Source: Rotaria socialis (Eukaryota > Rotifera > Eurotatoria > Philodinida > Philodinidae). Taken from it: a DNA stretch of 64,000 nt. The position numbers and the translations under genes are program-made. The notes below the pieces were generated by a model. It did not search any database. It saw nothing but the letters and a program-made list of their open reading frames with translations, and was not told the DNA's origin. Every line of letters starts with the position of its first letter. Positions within the stretch are counted from its first letter, which is position 1. Shown here piece after piece: positions 23,627-38,570 of the stretch. Location: positions 124,001 through 188,000 of the forward strand of contig CAJNYU010002702.1 in NCBI GenBank assembly GCA_905331475.1, written 5' to 3'.

Positions 23627-26600
23627 CTAAATAACAGTTGATGGAAGTTTGTCATAAGGTGGACCAGGTGATGATGCCGGTGGGCGTTGGCGAGGTATTG
23701 TATTATGTTGAGGAGATATCGATATTGGTTTGATTTGTTGAGAATTCATATGCAAATCTACATTATTATTTGTTAATGTTTGAAGAATTTGAATACAATC
23801 ACCGTGTGCACATTGAAGAGGTGTTCGACCGTTGTTATCAACAGCGAATGCATCACCACCATACTAAAATGAAAAGAAATTATTGGTTTGAGTTAATGTT
23901 TTATTGTATGTTCATCTGTTGTTATTGTTTTTTCTAGTTTGATTAAGAAGAAGAAGAAGAAAAGGAACTGATAAGTTTAAGAAATCTGAATCATGATTGA
24001 AAACTATAAATTTTGATTGATCAATGATCAAGAAATATTTTTGCATGCAAAAGCATATTTTTAACGAAAACAGATTTGATTTACGCAAAAATTCTTTATT
24101 GTTATTTAAAATAGTTTTCATTTACTCTAAAAAAAGAAAAGATCTATAAAGAATGAGCTATTCAATTTTATGAATAAGTTTATGACAACAATTACCCAGA
24201 AAAATATTTATTCGCATATCATTTTTAACCACTTTATTTAAGACTATTTAATTGATCTATCAAAATTTCTAAATCATGGATGCCATAAAACTGTTGTAAT
24301 ATTTGAAAACAAGAAAGTTTTTTTGTTCCCATTGAGGAAACGAATTCTAAAAATTATCTAATCCAACAACAAATAGCCTCATACATAAAAATATCTATCA
24401 GTATTTAATATATCTCATTTGTAATCAACTTTTTCGTAACATGAATTATCATTATGTGATGAAATCATTCAAAATAAGAAAATCTTCTTGAAGCCGTTTA
24501 TAACACAGTAAAGTCAACTAAAATTGTTTTGCACCTTATATAGTAGAATCTACCAAGGAAGGACACTGACTAACAAACAATTTAAGACTCAATGGAGAGA
24601 TCTCAACTAAAAATACATCTTGCTAATTTGAAAGCACATACGAGGTTGTTTCTTCATGACCTTTATTCTGTCTGTCACTTTTTCCGTATCTACTACAGCT
24701 AGTTCCATCTTATATATTCATCATCTATTACTAAAATTACGTCAACCATAATATGATGACACGAGCTTCGTTTGTAAATAGAACAGGAAACTAGTTTACT
24801 AGCTGAGAATAAACGATTACTTGATGCCGATTTCGTACATTCAAAGATAATCAGACACACCATATATAAAATGATCTATTCTGTACTTGAAAAATCTTGT
24901 CGTTTAATTGACGAGGACAAGTCTCAAAATTTTCTTTATAGCTTTGCGGTAGTTCGGGAAAGTCAGGGAACTGATCACGATTACAAAATGAATTCCTAGA
25001 GAAAGGGTGGCAAGTCAATATTCTGAAAGTTTTAATATTTATCGTAGTTCAGTTCTCAGTATTGAAAGCTTCCAGATAAGATCCATCTTAATCGACTATA
25101 GTTATGTACATGATCAATATAGATAGAATTCCTGCTCCTGTTAGCAACGTCGATGTAGAGTGTTGAAATGTGTATTATTTTTAGATTTTTCTTCATTTAT
25201 TTATGTGAAAAAAATACAATTGATTCACTAAGTAATTGAAACTAAATGAATTTTAAAAATAAAAGTTCAAATCAGAACATCCATAATATTCAATACTGAG
25301 ATGTACACAGACTGAAAGATTCAAATTTCCAGGAAGTTCTTTTTCTAAAGTTGATATCGATCTTACTCTGGTTCATGACAAACTATCATATAGATTTATC
25401 AGCTTATCTATTTCTATGTATCAACCTAAAGTCGATCAACAATGGAAACTCAAATTTTAGATAGGTTCTTCATTAGGCTAATGTAGATGCAGGCAATCTT
25501 CAACGTTTATTTCATTTCACAGAAAATCATCTAGTAGCTCTTCAAAATGAAAATCTTCATTCAGTGAATATTCTTTAGTAGTATACACGTAGCAGTAGTT
25601 TCTGTCATTGATAATAAAATGACAATCTATGAATTATTTTTTCGTACAAGTATTCAAAAATATTATAAATTATTTACCCAAAGTAGTAATTGTAAAACAG
25701 TAACATTTCCTTGTGAAGCAGCTAAATGTAATAAAGAAGAATTAACTTCTTCATTTGATAATTTTCTATGTGCTAATATAAGTATAATTGTATAGAGATC
25801 AATTTTATGAATAGCATCGATCAATGATTGTCTTATCAAAGACGGCGAAATAGTGAGTGGAGCAAGAAATAATTTTTGTTCATATTTATCACGAATCCAT
25901 CGTTCACGTTCAGTCCTGAGAAAAATGAGGCGGAAAAAACATCTTCAAAAAAGAAAAATCATCAATGAAAACATACGATAAAGCATTCGGTTGAGGTTTA
26001 ACTCGATTTTTAAGATTAGCTTCCCATATTGAATTAGCAAGTTTATTTCCAATTGAACGCATTATTTGTACAAGCTCAGGTCTTGGAAATAGAAAAGGCA
26101 AGGATGATAAGAAGTTTTTAACTTAGATAAAAGAAAAATTACTTACGGCCATTCATCAAGTTCTAATGAACGAACACGTGATAAATGTGTCCCTAGATTT
26201 CTATGTAATGATGCACAATCCATGCAAATCAAAGCTCCAAGATTTAGCGAAGCCCATGTTGGATCTTTAATAGATGATACTATAATATAATTTCCTTCAA
26301 TTTCTTTTTCATTCTTACTCATTTGATCACAATCTGCACAAAATCCATTTCCTGGTATTTGTTTTATAGTTTGTATCGATGCCGAATCAGCCATAGATGG
26401 TCCACCTATTTTCGCTGCTCGTGCTGCTTTTGATGATTCAATATTTTGTAAACTAAATAAAATTTGTTGTTCAATAGCTTGTACCCATTCATCACGTTCT
26501 TCATTTGATTGTGCTTCAAAATGCCACTGTTTATCCAATGAAACAATAATAAAAACATTTTCATCGCCATCATCATCACCACCATTATTATTTGACACTC

Positions 26601-29600
26601 CTTTTGGTGTTCCAGAATTGTTTATAAAATTTACTGGATTTGTTTGTTGTAAACGGCGATGACGTTTTTTTGCATTTGGTGTTTCAATTTTTCCTAATGG
26701 AGATGCAGCAACAACTTGATCAATAATACCTTGAAAGGGGAAGAAAAATGTTTTTTCAAGATATGATTTTTTTTTAAATATTGAATTATCGAAGAAGCTA
26801 TTAGGTCTCCCATACCGATCTCGAAAGATGTACAATTAAAAATTCTATATCGACATTGTAACATTCAATAAAATGATAGCAAAGAAATATATCCTAATAC
26901 CAGTAAAATGACTATTTGATTAGCAACATTAGTTAAATTATGCTTTACATTTTAAATTACTTAAGAGCTGTGCTGACCATTTCTATTTTTCAGTCCGTTT
27001 ATGAAAATATAAAAAAGAAACATGAAGAAAGTATCAAAAATGATGCACTTAGTGTTTTACATTTCTCTACTGACATCAATTGAAATAGTTTTTTTTGTTA
27101 GTCTTAATGAAAGTCTATATTTTGATTAGATTTAACAGAATTCTTTTCAATCAAAAGTAAAAATGATTTCTATAAACATGCTTTAAATGAGAAATATGTT
27201 TTTACTGATACGAAATTTTCTGTTATAAATACTGGTGCAGTAAACTATAGAAAGGATTGAGTTGTAGAACTATGTATCAATAAAAATAATCTGTAGGAAA
27301 AAAAACAATGTTTGCATTATCATTAAGCATTAGAAACAATCCTGATTTTTCATATTTTAATCATAGAAGCTTCTATTTCACTTGTTGATGTTGATGGTTC
27401 GATTATAAGCAGAGTTCACGTTTCACTAATACTGTGGGCGTTATTGAAAATAATTCAATATTACCACAAAAGCTATCAACGAAACTTACTAAATAACGTA
27501 TTTCTTCTAAATCACTATGCAACTATGACAATGATGTTGATAAATGCATGAAATCAACCTTGAAAATCATTATGTACCGCTATTTATTTATTTAAAGATT
27601 AGTAATCAAATGAAATCCATGTATAAATCAATCAAGTATTTTCACATCTTGAAGTTTTTCAAGCAAAATAACTCGAAAGAATAAACTACTTGTATGGTAT
27701 TTCTAACGTCTGTTGTTCTATTCTTGCTATCTTTTTCGAATACTAAACGTTATAATAAATTTTACCTGGTGTAACCGATGAATTTGATATAATAATAGCA
27801 CCATCCGATGATGTCAAATCATTTAATTTATTATCATTACTTGCACTACGTAATGCAATACGTGGTTTGTTTGAACCAGGAATTTTAATTGTTGTACGTT
27901 GAAGAATTATTTCTTTACCATGAGAGTCATTTTCATAATCCTATAAAAATAAAAACCTTTAATAAATATTGCAAGGTAGATAAATAAAATTTACATGTAA
28001 TGAAGGGTGATATATTAATCGACCATCATCAAGCAAAACAACATATTTTTTCTTCCATTCTCGATTGATACTGTTCGTTCCTTTTTTATATAAAAATCCC
28101 TAGAACAATAAAAATATTGAATTTATCATTTTATATATTTTGTTTTCTTCAATAGTACCTGTTTAATTGGTATTGCTCGGCCATGGCCCAATCGATCGGT
28201 TTTATTCTTATCTTCATCCTTTTTACCAGGCTTAAATAAATAGGAAAATATATAAATTCATATTTTATTATCTAACACGTATTCAATCGGATGTTAAGTT
28301 TTTTATTTTAAAATTCATTACTTCAGTTTATATAAGGGGTATATGAAAAACAAAATTTCTGAAGAAAGATGCGTGCAAGGATAAGTCAGCTAGAATACTA
28401 AAGATGTGAAACAGGAAGATCTTTCTAAGTTGTACGAAAAATAAACTTTAGATCATAAGCTTTCAAAATTTGTGTATCTTATCGTATAGTTTCAAGCTTC
28501 ACCAAAATCCTATTTTCAATCGAAAAAATCTTATTCATTAGAGCCATTCAAAACGAAAACCAAAACTTTTCTTTGCTTTTTGACAACAGCAAACCTTGCA
28601 ATATTCATATTAGCAAGTAGGTGTGTTTTTGGATTAAAACGAAAAGCATTCTTTCAATATTATCACGCAAGCATGAGGTACAATGTGATCAGTTTCATGT
28701 TCTATTGTGTTTGTTATTATGTAAAGTCGGCTGAGTTTATTAATTTACTTGAAAATTTTTGTCATAATAGTAGTTTTCTTTTAATTTGTATTCGCCCAAT
28801 TGTACAATTCCGAAGTGCTTTATGCGGAAAAACATGAATTAATGAAAAACTATGTATGTTGAAGACGGGAGAAACTGAGAAAGTTTAGCTTTCTTGTATG
28901 CAGGAATATCTTTTTTTTACTAATAAAAGAGACACACTGATTCTACTTTTTATATCACAAACTTTCATGAACTCAATGTGAGAAAAAAAAACAAATTTAC
29001 CGTAAAAAGGTTTGATTTTCGTTTTGTTTCTTTTCTTTTTTGTGTTGGCGTTGATGTAGGTGTTAATTGTTCGTTTGTCTATAGCAAAGATTAGTATTGT
29101 TAATGGTTACCTACTTAAATCTATTTTATCTTTACTTGTCCTTCATGTATAGGCAACGATTGAGCTTCTTTGAGTGTTGACAGACTATTTCCAATAGGTT
29201 CCTTAAATGAACGATTTCGTTTATCTTGTAGTTGTTGTTGTTGATTATTTCGATCTTTAAGTATACCGTTTGCTGCTTGACTATTAAAACATTGTGCTAA
29301 TTGTGCAATAGGAAAATTTTGTGATGGAAGCACAAATACTGATTGCTGCTGCTGCTGCTGCTGTTGTTGCTCTTGTTGATAATGATAAGATGAAAAAACT
29401 GATGCCGGTGCTGTTTGAGCTAGATTTATATTTCCAGCTACGTAGGACGAAGGTACACTATGGGTATTGGTTATAAGTCGAACTTGATTTGATACAGGTG
29501 ATTGTTGTTGTTGTGTTAAAGAATGCGAAGGATAATTTGTTATATTAGATATTGTTTGAGGGGTTAACGAACGATTTGTTAATAACATGGTATTAGAAAT

Positions 29601-30611
29601 TCCATACCTGTGTTGAACGATTTTTTGACACGCTAAAAGAGATAAAAAGAAAAAAGATTTTGAACATTTTTTCTTTTTCTTTTCATTTAAATTAACTAAC
29701 CATCATGAAATACTCGCTCGACGTTGAGACCATATGTAGCACATGTTTCATAATATGTGCAACGTTTTAGTTCATTAGATAATTTTCTTGCACGATCTTC
29801 ATGTATAACACGTGGATTACTTTCACTGATTGCATCTGAACATAGAAGAAAAAAACGAACGATAATTCTAATAAGCTATTTCTGAAGAAAATCAGAATCA
29901 AATTTTTTATATAAATTTTATTTTTCTAACCTTGCGTTCCGACAAGAATAAAAGGCATATCAGTTATATTTCTATAATGATTCATTTTTGTATAATATTG
30001 ATAGATTGCTTTAAAGCTTTCTTCGTTTTCTAAACTAAATACAAATATGACTGCATCAACCCAATGTGTAAACTAAAAGCACAAATTTCAATTCTTTAAA
30101 AACTTTTTCAGACAATAATTCTTTACTTGTGTATCAGGTGCATTAGCTTCATCGCGTATAAGTAGTAGATAACTTTGATTATCAATAATAATTTCTTTTT
30201 TAAATCTTCCGCCTTCAGGTGATTCTTCTTGCATATAAGTACCAGTTAAAAATCGGTGCACCAAAGCAGATTTTCCACTTGATAACGTACCCAATAAACC
30301 AATACGAATATCTAAGACACTACGACTCAATGTCCATTCTTGACTGTTCACAAATGAATCTTAAAAAGAAATGAAAGATCTTAATGAAACCAAGCAAACG
30401 CCAAATTTTGTTATGAACCTTCAATGACCATAACATGATCACGTATTTGTGCTTGAATATTTGGTTGATCTTTAATGTCTTCAATAATTTCATAAATAGA
30501 ATAAATCGATGGGTGTACACTTTCAAAACGTTCAATTTCAGATTTAATAAAACTTGAATTTGTTATTTGTAATTGAGATGATGGAATCATTGTTCGATTA
30601 TTATTTGCCAT
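23627..30611 (-). CDS. AGAP1: AGAP: Arf-GAP with GTPase-like, PH and ankyrin domains
   Basis: Thirteen exons: 30419-30611, 30127-30359, 29931-30072, 29701-29835, 29136-29632, 29001-29078, 28159-28230, 27995-28099, 27766-27940, 26147-26729, 25977-26081, 25678-25915 and 23627-23863, giving 930 residues (human AGAP1 857). Domains in order: GTPase-like domain ([18 protein letters not shown]-loop, [11 protein letters not shown]), a Gln-rich low-complexity linker (about 245-400), split PH domain ([34 protein letters not shown]), Arf-GAP zinc finger with the arginine finger ([23 protein letters not shown]) and ankyrin repeats ([10 protein letters not shown]). AGAPs stimulate GTP hydrolysis on Arf1-type GTPases at endosomes. 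The zinc-finger loop carries an 18-residue insertion. Orthology among AGAP1/2/3 is undecided. Introns 23864-25677, 26730-27765 and 28231-29000 are long and featureless. Confidence 0.95.
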
Positions 30612-31157
30612 TATCAAGTTATATCTTCATTATGTAATAGCATCTGGTTTTTTTTATACATAAAGTTTTTTTTTCAAATTTTTTTTTTGACAAAAAAAAA
30701 GAAGGGAGGAAAAGAAAGAGTAGAGCTGCAAAATGGCCGATATACTACAGTTAATTGAATTAACCAATTGAATGAAAACAAACTGTATTATAAAAAAATA
30801 AAAACAAAAAAATAAATTTGTTTTTTTATTTCAATAAATCTATTACTATTTTTTAATTCAACTAAGTGACATCTATAACCAATTAGATGGCTGATTATAT
30901 ATTCCTAACAAATACTTATAGATATATATATATATATCTATATCTATATATATGCATATCATATATTTATAAAATTGTATATGTATTTTTTTTGTATCGA
31001 TCATATATCTTGTGAAACTTTTAGATAAATTCTTCTTCATTGTTTTACTTATTATTATTGTTATTATTATTATTATTATTATTATTTTGATTTGATCTAG
31101 TCATAGGGATACGGGGATTTTCTTTTTGTTTTATTTCATTTGTAAATAAAGTCTTAC
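30612..31157. promoter_or_regulatory. Divergent AGAP/TNPO1 intergenic region
   Basis: The 546-bp space between two divergent start codons presumably contains both promoters. It holds poly-T/poly-A runs, a TA-rich segment at 30917-30968 and a TTA trinucleotide repeat. No TATA box or initiator can be singled out in such AT-rich DNA. Confidence 0.4.
31048..31088. repeat. ATT trinucleotide microsatellite
   Basis: A run of ATT units with one GTT interruption, located 70-110 bp upstream of the TNPO1 start codon. Confidence 0.85.
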
Positions 31158-34100
31158 ATGATGAGTTGGCAACCAGTACAAGCTGAGGGTCTTGAACAAA
31201 TATTAACATTATTACGACAATCTCAGTCACCTGATACACAAATTCAACGACAAGTCCAAGCACGTTTAGAATCACTTAATCAATATCCTGATTTTAATAA
31301 ATATCTTGTTTATATTTTAACAAAATTAATTGACGAACAAGAAGCAACACGTTCATTAGCAGGTTTAATTTTGAAGAATAATGCTAAATCACATTACGAA
31401 AAATTTCCTGATGAAGTTCGATTATATATTAAACAAGAGTGTTTATTAGCATTAGGTGATCGCTCACCACTAATTCGTGCAACTGTTGGAATATTAATAA
31501 CAACGATTGTTACAAAAGGTTCCTTAGAACAATGGCCTGTTCTATTAGAACAGCTTTATTCTTGTTTGGATTCACCAGATATTAATCTATGTGAGGGAGC
31601 ATTTGGTGCTTTACAAAAAATTTGTGAAGATAGTGCTGATCAACTTGAAAATGCACCATCACAACCTTTGAATGTACTCATACCAAAATTTATACAATTT
31701 TTTCTTCATTCTCATCCAAAAATTCGATCACACGCAATTGCGTAAGTAAAAATCACTTTGATTTGAGTTCAAAGCTTCTATTATATAGAAAAAAAAGGTT
31801 CACATATATGGAAAAATGATTGCTTTCTATACTATCATAAGTAGGAAGTATATGAGTGTGTGGGAAGTTAAATATCGATATGAAGTTCATCATGAAAAAA
31901 TTAACTTATCATTCATTACAACGATACTATCTTCGTGATCGTTATTTATATTTTTAAATGTTGCTATGAACAGATTGACAAGAAAAAAATCTATAGTTTT
32001 TTTATTAGATTCTGAAGACTCAGTAAAGAATAAAACAATTGCATTTTTAGCTTTTTAATATTGACAAGAATATCCCAAACAAAGTTTTTTTTTCTTTTTT
32101 TTTATAGGTACCGATAAATGTAGAATAAACGAAAAGAAAATTATTGTTGATTTAACATTTTGAAAAAAATAGAGTACAATGAATTCTAATTGAAAATAGT
32201 AATTTTTACTTGATTTGATATAACATAGATTATTTTAATTAGACTAATGTCTTTCACCATTAGTAAGAAGTATCATAAAGTTCAATGTTTAATTCGATAC
32301 ATCAGTCGGTAAAAATTCCGGTGAAACTTTTCTAAATCAAACGATAAATTTCAATCAGTTTTTACCAAGTTCCATGCGTAAAAACTGATTGATCGTAGTT
32401 TTATATTTATCATAAGATTCTAACGAACTACTATTTTACAGTAACCGTATGATACAAAATCAGCGAAATTCATGTAACCTGTTGTATGTGATAGCGAAAA
32501 TTTTAGTAATAAAATGAACAACACAGGTAATGTACATAACAATTTGAATAAGAATACCTAAACAGTTTAATTATTGTTGAGGAAATAAATTGAGCTTATA
32601 ATATTATAGTTTATCAAGGGTCTATGAGAATATTTTCGAACTTGAAAATATTCATTATTATATCAATTACAACTTATCGATTATTTCTTCTTTTTCTTTC
32701 TTAGTTGCGTTAATGAATTTATAACACCACGTGCAGCAGCATTAATGTCAAATATAGATAAATTTCTTGAAAATTTATTTCAATTGGCAAATGATACTGA
32801 TTCTGATGTTCGGAAACATGTTTGTCGTGCATTAGTTATGCTAGTCGAAGTTCGTATTGAACGCTTAATTCCACATATGCAACAAATAATTGAATATATG
32901 TTATTAACATCTCAAGATACAGATGATGCTGTTGCTTTAGAAGCATGTGAATTTTGGTTAATGATTGCTGATCAACCCATATGTCGAGATGTTTTACAAC
33001 CATATTTAGATAAATTATTACCAGTTCTTTGTAAAAATATGAAATATTCAGAAATAGATATTATTATATTACAAGGTGATATCGATGAAGATGAACATAT
33101 TCCGGATCGAATTGAAGATATTCGTCCAAGATTTCCTCGCTCACGTACAAGACAGCATACACAACATTCATTAGAGAATAATTCTACGGATCAATTAAAT
33201 AATGCAACTGATACAAATAATAATTCAACAACAGCTACACCACCTAATAGTCAATCAGATCAACATCTACCAGATGAAGATGATGGCGAAGATGATGATG
33301 ATGAGGGAGCAGGTACTTCAATTGATATTCATTTTTATATGAACTAGTTATCTGTATAGACGATGAATATATCACCTTAACAAATAAGTTTTTCCTCACT
33401 ATTAAAAATTTACTTAATTTACTACTTGAACTTTATTAGCAATATTCACAGTTCGGTATAAAGTGAATATGTAGAATTGTTGAAAAATCTTAGAGAAATT
33501 CTCTGAAAGGAAGCAACCAAGTTTCATTCAAATTTATTTTTTTCCTTAAAAAATTAGATCGTTTGTAAACCAACTTAGATTGACTCTTTTTTCATGACTT
33601 TTTGTGTACATTTAATGAGTTACACAGTTAATTAGCGTTAAGAAAAACCTATCCATAGTAACTTTAATTCAATGATTTCAACTCTAATCCATTACTTCAA
33701 AGTATATGTTAAACTCGAATGGAACGAATAATTTCAATTGCTGAATGAATATCAGCGTTGATCAGCACTCAAGTATCTAGAAGTAACAAGTTGAAGATAC
33801 ATATCATTAAATTTATAACTTTAAAAATTTTTGATTAAAAACTATCATAAGTCAAATCATTTACATTCTAAAGATAAACAAAAAATGACTTTCTCGTGAA
33901 TTAAGTGTATCGTTTGGTGTATAATAAATCTTTCTAATCAAAGCTCAACTCTGAATGAAATGTCAGATAATGTAACATGAAGAAATAATCTAAATTCATT
34001 GTTGCTTGCGATTATTATTGCAAAAATGTCATATCGTCATGAACATCACACTCGAAAGAGAATAGTCTATTCACTCATCATTTCGAAGACAAAACTATTA

Positions 34101-37100
34101 ACTATACATACAGGAATAAGTCGAATTAAAATCCACCACATTTTATTACAGGTCTGGTTAATGAGTTGAAATTAACATTTTGTTTTAATTTGTCTCTAAT
34201 AAGTACAATAACCATTGTGTATGACGAATGAATTTATGAGAGAAATTAATTGAAAAATCAAACACGAATCTTTAGGTTTTAGAAGACTAAAAATTAGTTG
34301 TTAAGAATATCTTGTTAAACAGCATAGCACTCTGAAGAATTTATCGGTATCAAAAAATACTAACACCAAAAAAACTGTATTATTATTTGTTTTCAAATGA
34401 TTTTTGTTATATTAAAAATATAATATTATTATAATTCTAGGTGGAAACGCTGACCAAGCAACAGAATGGAATTTACGCAAATGTTCTGCAGCGGCTCTTG
34501 ATGTTCTTTCAAGCGTATTTCGTGAAGGTATTTTACCAATGTTATTACCAATCTTACGTGAAATGCTATTTCATACAAATTGGCAAATCAAAGAAAGTGG
34601 TATACTTGTATTAGGTGCTATAGCCGAGGGTTGTTCATTTGGTTTAGCACCACATTTACCTGATCTAGTTGATTATTTAATAAAATGTCTTGATGATAAA
34701 AAACCTTTAGTACGATCAATAACATGTTGGACATTATCAAGATATTCAACATGGATTGTTCATAATGAAGCACAGCAAAATCGATTTCTTGTTCCATTAA
34801 TGTTTGAATTACTCAAAAGAATTTTAGATGCAAATAAAAAAGTAAACTAAAAACAAATATCGTGTCGATTTTCTTATGTATAAAAATACTTTAGGTTCAA
34901 GAAGCTGCTTGTAGTGCATTTGCAACATTAGAAGAAGAAGCTTGCGTACAAATGGTACCTTATCTAAAACAAATTCTTGAAACATTAGTGCATGCTTTTC
35001 GTAAATATCAAGCAAAAAATTTATTAATACTTTATGATGCTATTGGAACATTAGCCGATAGTGTTGGGTCACATTTAAATCGCCCTGATTATATAGAACT
35101 ATTAATGCCACCATTAATTGAACGATGGAATCTATTACGTAATGATGATAAAGATTTATTTCCATTACTCGAATGTCTTTCATCAATTGCAACAGCATTA
35201 CAAACAGGATTTTTACCTTATTGTGAACCAGTGTTTGGTCGGTGTATTCTACTAGTACAACAAACAATAGAATCTAGTGGAGTCGATTCAACACCAGACA
35301 AAGATTTTATGATTGTTGCACTTGATTTGCTCTCTGGCTTGGCTGAAGGATTAAGTAAATTAATTTTTTATTCTATTTTATATTTAAAAAGGTTCCCTGC
35401 TTCTTCGCATTGAGTTTGTTAAGAATTTTTGGATTCAATAGAATACAAGTTTTAAGTTTCATTTCAGACAAAAATCAAAATATGAAATTAGACTTTAAGT
35501 TTCCAACATTACATTTCAATAAAGGAAAATATTAAAACAAGAAAAAACGATGAACCATTCAAAATTTTCGTGGAACGAAACGGAAATGCTCTTTTTAATA
35601 TCGATTTTCATGTATCAATAGCCATCGTAAATTATGCGAGCAATGGCATAGATGTTTAGAGAGAGAGAGAGACCATATCTTGAGTTGATTTTTGAAGAGT
35701 GTTATTTTAAAGTATGCATCGATAAACCAACAAAAGCATCTCATGCTCAAATTAGCAAATTCTGTTATCTTTGATTGATGTTGATCGAGTGAAAAAAATC
35801 ACTACTATCAAAGACTTACAAATACTTTCAAATTTGACATAGATTTCTTTCTTTAATAATTTGTACCGAACTGTATGCCAAAGAGTATTTTAAAATGGTC
35901 TGTAGTGTAAAGTGACAAAATGTAATGTTGTCGTGCTGAAAACGTTTGTCAAATAACCACTATTCGGCCACAAAGAATCTATCGTGAACTGCATACGTTT
36001 ACATTCAAGATATATTTGTTGAAAATGTAGTAAAGCAGCGATGAAAAATATTTTTCCAATGCAATACTATCAACTTATCTGTGTGACTTTATGCTATGTA
36101 GTGACTTGTTTTTCTTTGAAAAAGGATGTCAGAGTCATATTATTTTTTTCATTCCTTTTATTCTAAGAAGAGAAAATGGAATTCTTCGTTTTAAAGTACT
36201 CTTTTATGTAATAGTGAAAATGCTCAATTGAAAGGGAAACTTTGTTTTGTTCGACATCTTTACATCGCCTTTTCAAAAAAGCAAACTAAGTAATTGACTA
36301 ACGATGGCACTCTTTCGAAAATTCTAGCATGTACAATATAGAAAAACGTGTGAACATAGAAAAAACAACGTAAAGATTTTCATATTTTTTAAAGTAGACG
36401 ATGAAAATAATCATCCGAAAATTCTGCATATTTGAAAAAAACTGATGATTTATCACAAGAAATGATCAAGTTTTTTTCAGTAATTTCTACCTTTATTGGA
36501 ATAGCAAAAGTTTATATCGCAATACATTTAAAAATTCAAATATTCAAAAAATTCAAAGAAAAAGAATTAAATTGATTGCTAATAGTTCCTTCCAAGTCGA
36601 AGAAATTAATTTTATAAAGTTGTAGAAAAGGACGCAAAATGACGCCTAATCTATTAATCGATTATAACTATTTATTCGTTCTGTAAGATCAAATTAGTAA
36701 AAGTAGTTCTTTTTTAAAATTGACTTTAACTATATGCCATTTGAAAAACAGATAACTGTAATATAAAGCTGTTTAAAAACTATTTGATTTCAGGTGCTCA
36801 TATTGATTCTCTTGTTGAACGATCAAATCTTTTACCATTACTTGAACGTTGTGCCCAAGATCCGATGGCAGAAGTTCGTCAAAGTTCATTTGCATTATTG
36901 GGTGATTTAACAAAAGCTTGTTTTCGTCATGTTCATAAACATTTGAATTTCTTTTTACCATTATTAACCCAAAATCTGGATCCACATCATGTTAGTGTAT
37001 GTAATAATGCTATATGGGCAATAGGTGAAATATCTATACAAATTGGTGCTGAAATTCAACCATTTGTTTCAATTATTCTTGAATCATTGATATTAATTAT

Positions 37101-37500
37101 TAATCGAAATAATACACCAAAAACTTTACTAGAAAATACAGCAATAACAATCGGACGTTTAGGTCTTGTTTGTCCGAATGATGTTTCATCTCAATTGCAA
37201 CGTTTTATTCGTCCATGGTGTGTTGCATTACGTAATATACGTGATAATGACGAAAAAGACTCAGCATTTCGTGGTATTTGCAATATGATTATATTAAATC
37301 CACTAGCGGTTACGAATGAATTTATATATGTATGCGATGCCATAGCATCATGGGAAAAGCCACCAATGGAATTACATGCAAAATTTCGAGATATTTTGCA
37401 AACGTTCAAACAAGAATTCGGTAATGAACAATGGAAACAACTAACAGATCGATTTCCTTTACCCCTTAAACAACGTCTTCAAATGCATTATGGTGTATGA
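31158..37500 (+). CDS. TNPO1: Transportin-1 (karyopherin beta-2)
   Basis: Five exons: 31158-31741, 32705-33312, 34441-34841, 34895-35354 and 36794-37500; 919 residues (human 898). Transportin imports PY-NLS cargo such as hnRNPs and ribosomal proteins, releasing it on RanGTP binding. The HEAT-repeat solenoid is highly conserved: [97 protein letters not shown]-like [37 protein letters not shown] and [15 protein letters not shown]. The acidic loop after repeat 8 (the RanGTP-sensing loop) is longer than in human, with a Ser/Thr/Asn/Gln-rich insert before the acidic run. Introns 1, 2 and 4 (963, 1128 and 1439 nt) contain nothing recognised. Confidence 0.97.
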
Positions 37501-38570
37501 TCTATCCTGTTGTATTTTGCTTTTTTCTGTCTGTTCGACGACGAGACGATATTATATTATAATACAAAAAAAACAGTTTTTTTTCTGCTCATTTTTTTCG
37601 TTTGACACATTTATATCGTCATAAAATAGAATAAAAGTCGTCTTAAAAAAATAAAAGAATTTTTTCGTAATTTTTTATTTTCAGATTAAATTTTTAATAT
37701 TTTAATGTAGATATAAGAATGAAAAACTTTGGTTTCTATGTCAGATATTTTCGTTTGATTTAAAACGTGATTTTTTTTCTTTTTAGATCGATCAATTTTT
37801 CATTTTTTTTGTTTTAATAAACTATTGTCAAAACGAAACAGAATTAAGATAACTGCTAAAATAACTCCACGGTTTGATGCTTTACGACAATATTAAATCA
37901 CTTCACGTGATGAACACAAAAACTTGATACGTGTCAATGTAGAGATTTGTAAGGCTTGATTTGGGAAATTATTTTTCATTTGAAACAACTAAAGTCTTCT
38001 TTTTCGAATAAACATTTCGTAGTTTTAACTTGTTTTTAATATAAACAAATAAATCCGAAGAAAAAAAATACATTTGCTTGAGCAAACTGTTATAGAATCT
38101 ACGAAGTATTTAACATAATATTTATTCTCACTATCCAAATGGATTAGATTCCTCTAATGAAATGAAAACTATAATGTACATGTGCACAAAAGATATTTCG
38201 ACATTTAGATGTATTATGTATATTTTTACTTAATTGTCTTTTTTTCTATAGCAAACCTTGCACATGTCTCAGCCTCCTTTTATCCGTTCTGTCATTTTCC
38301 TTTTTATTAGTGCAGGTATTTATATGTAAATATCATATATTGTTAGTTACGCATTCATACGTTTGTTCGTTCTTTTTCAAACTTTTTCTTTTGCTCTATT
38401 ACGTCTATCACATTTTCATTTTTTTTCTGCACGCTCAGTTCTCTTTTGATCATTCGTCACAGTCGGACACACTGTTAATTAAAACAATCCAGTTAGATAA
38501 GCATTCTCTTTCACGTTTGCTTTAAATAAGATAAAACATATTCAATTTCAGATAAACAACTGGTTAGCTC
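37501..38570. other. Intergenic between TNPO1 and the coiled-coil gene
   Basis: About 1.07 kb of AT-rich, T-run-rich DNA with the TNPO1 3' end on the left (AATAAAAG-type signals near 37630-37655) and the next gene's upstream region on the right. A polypyrimidine tract ending in CAG at 38551 lies 19 nt before the next ATG, which resembles a (trans-)splice acceptor. Confidence 0.45.

Noticed and set aside
29607-29610. Apparent donor GTATGG making a 25-nt AGAP microexon
   Set aside because: The frame runs straight through into the Gln-rich segment, so no intron is needed.
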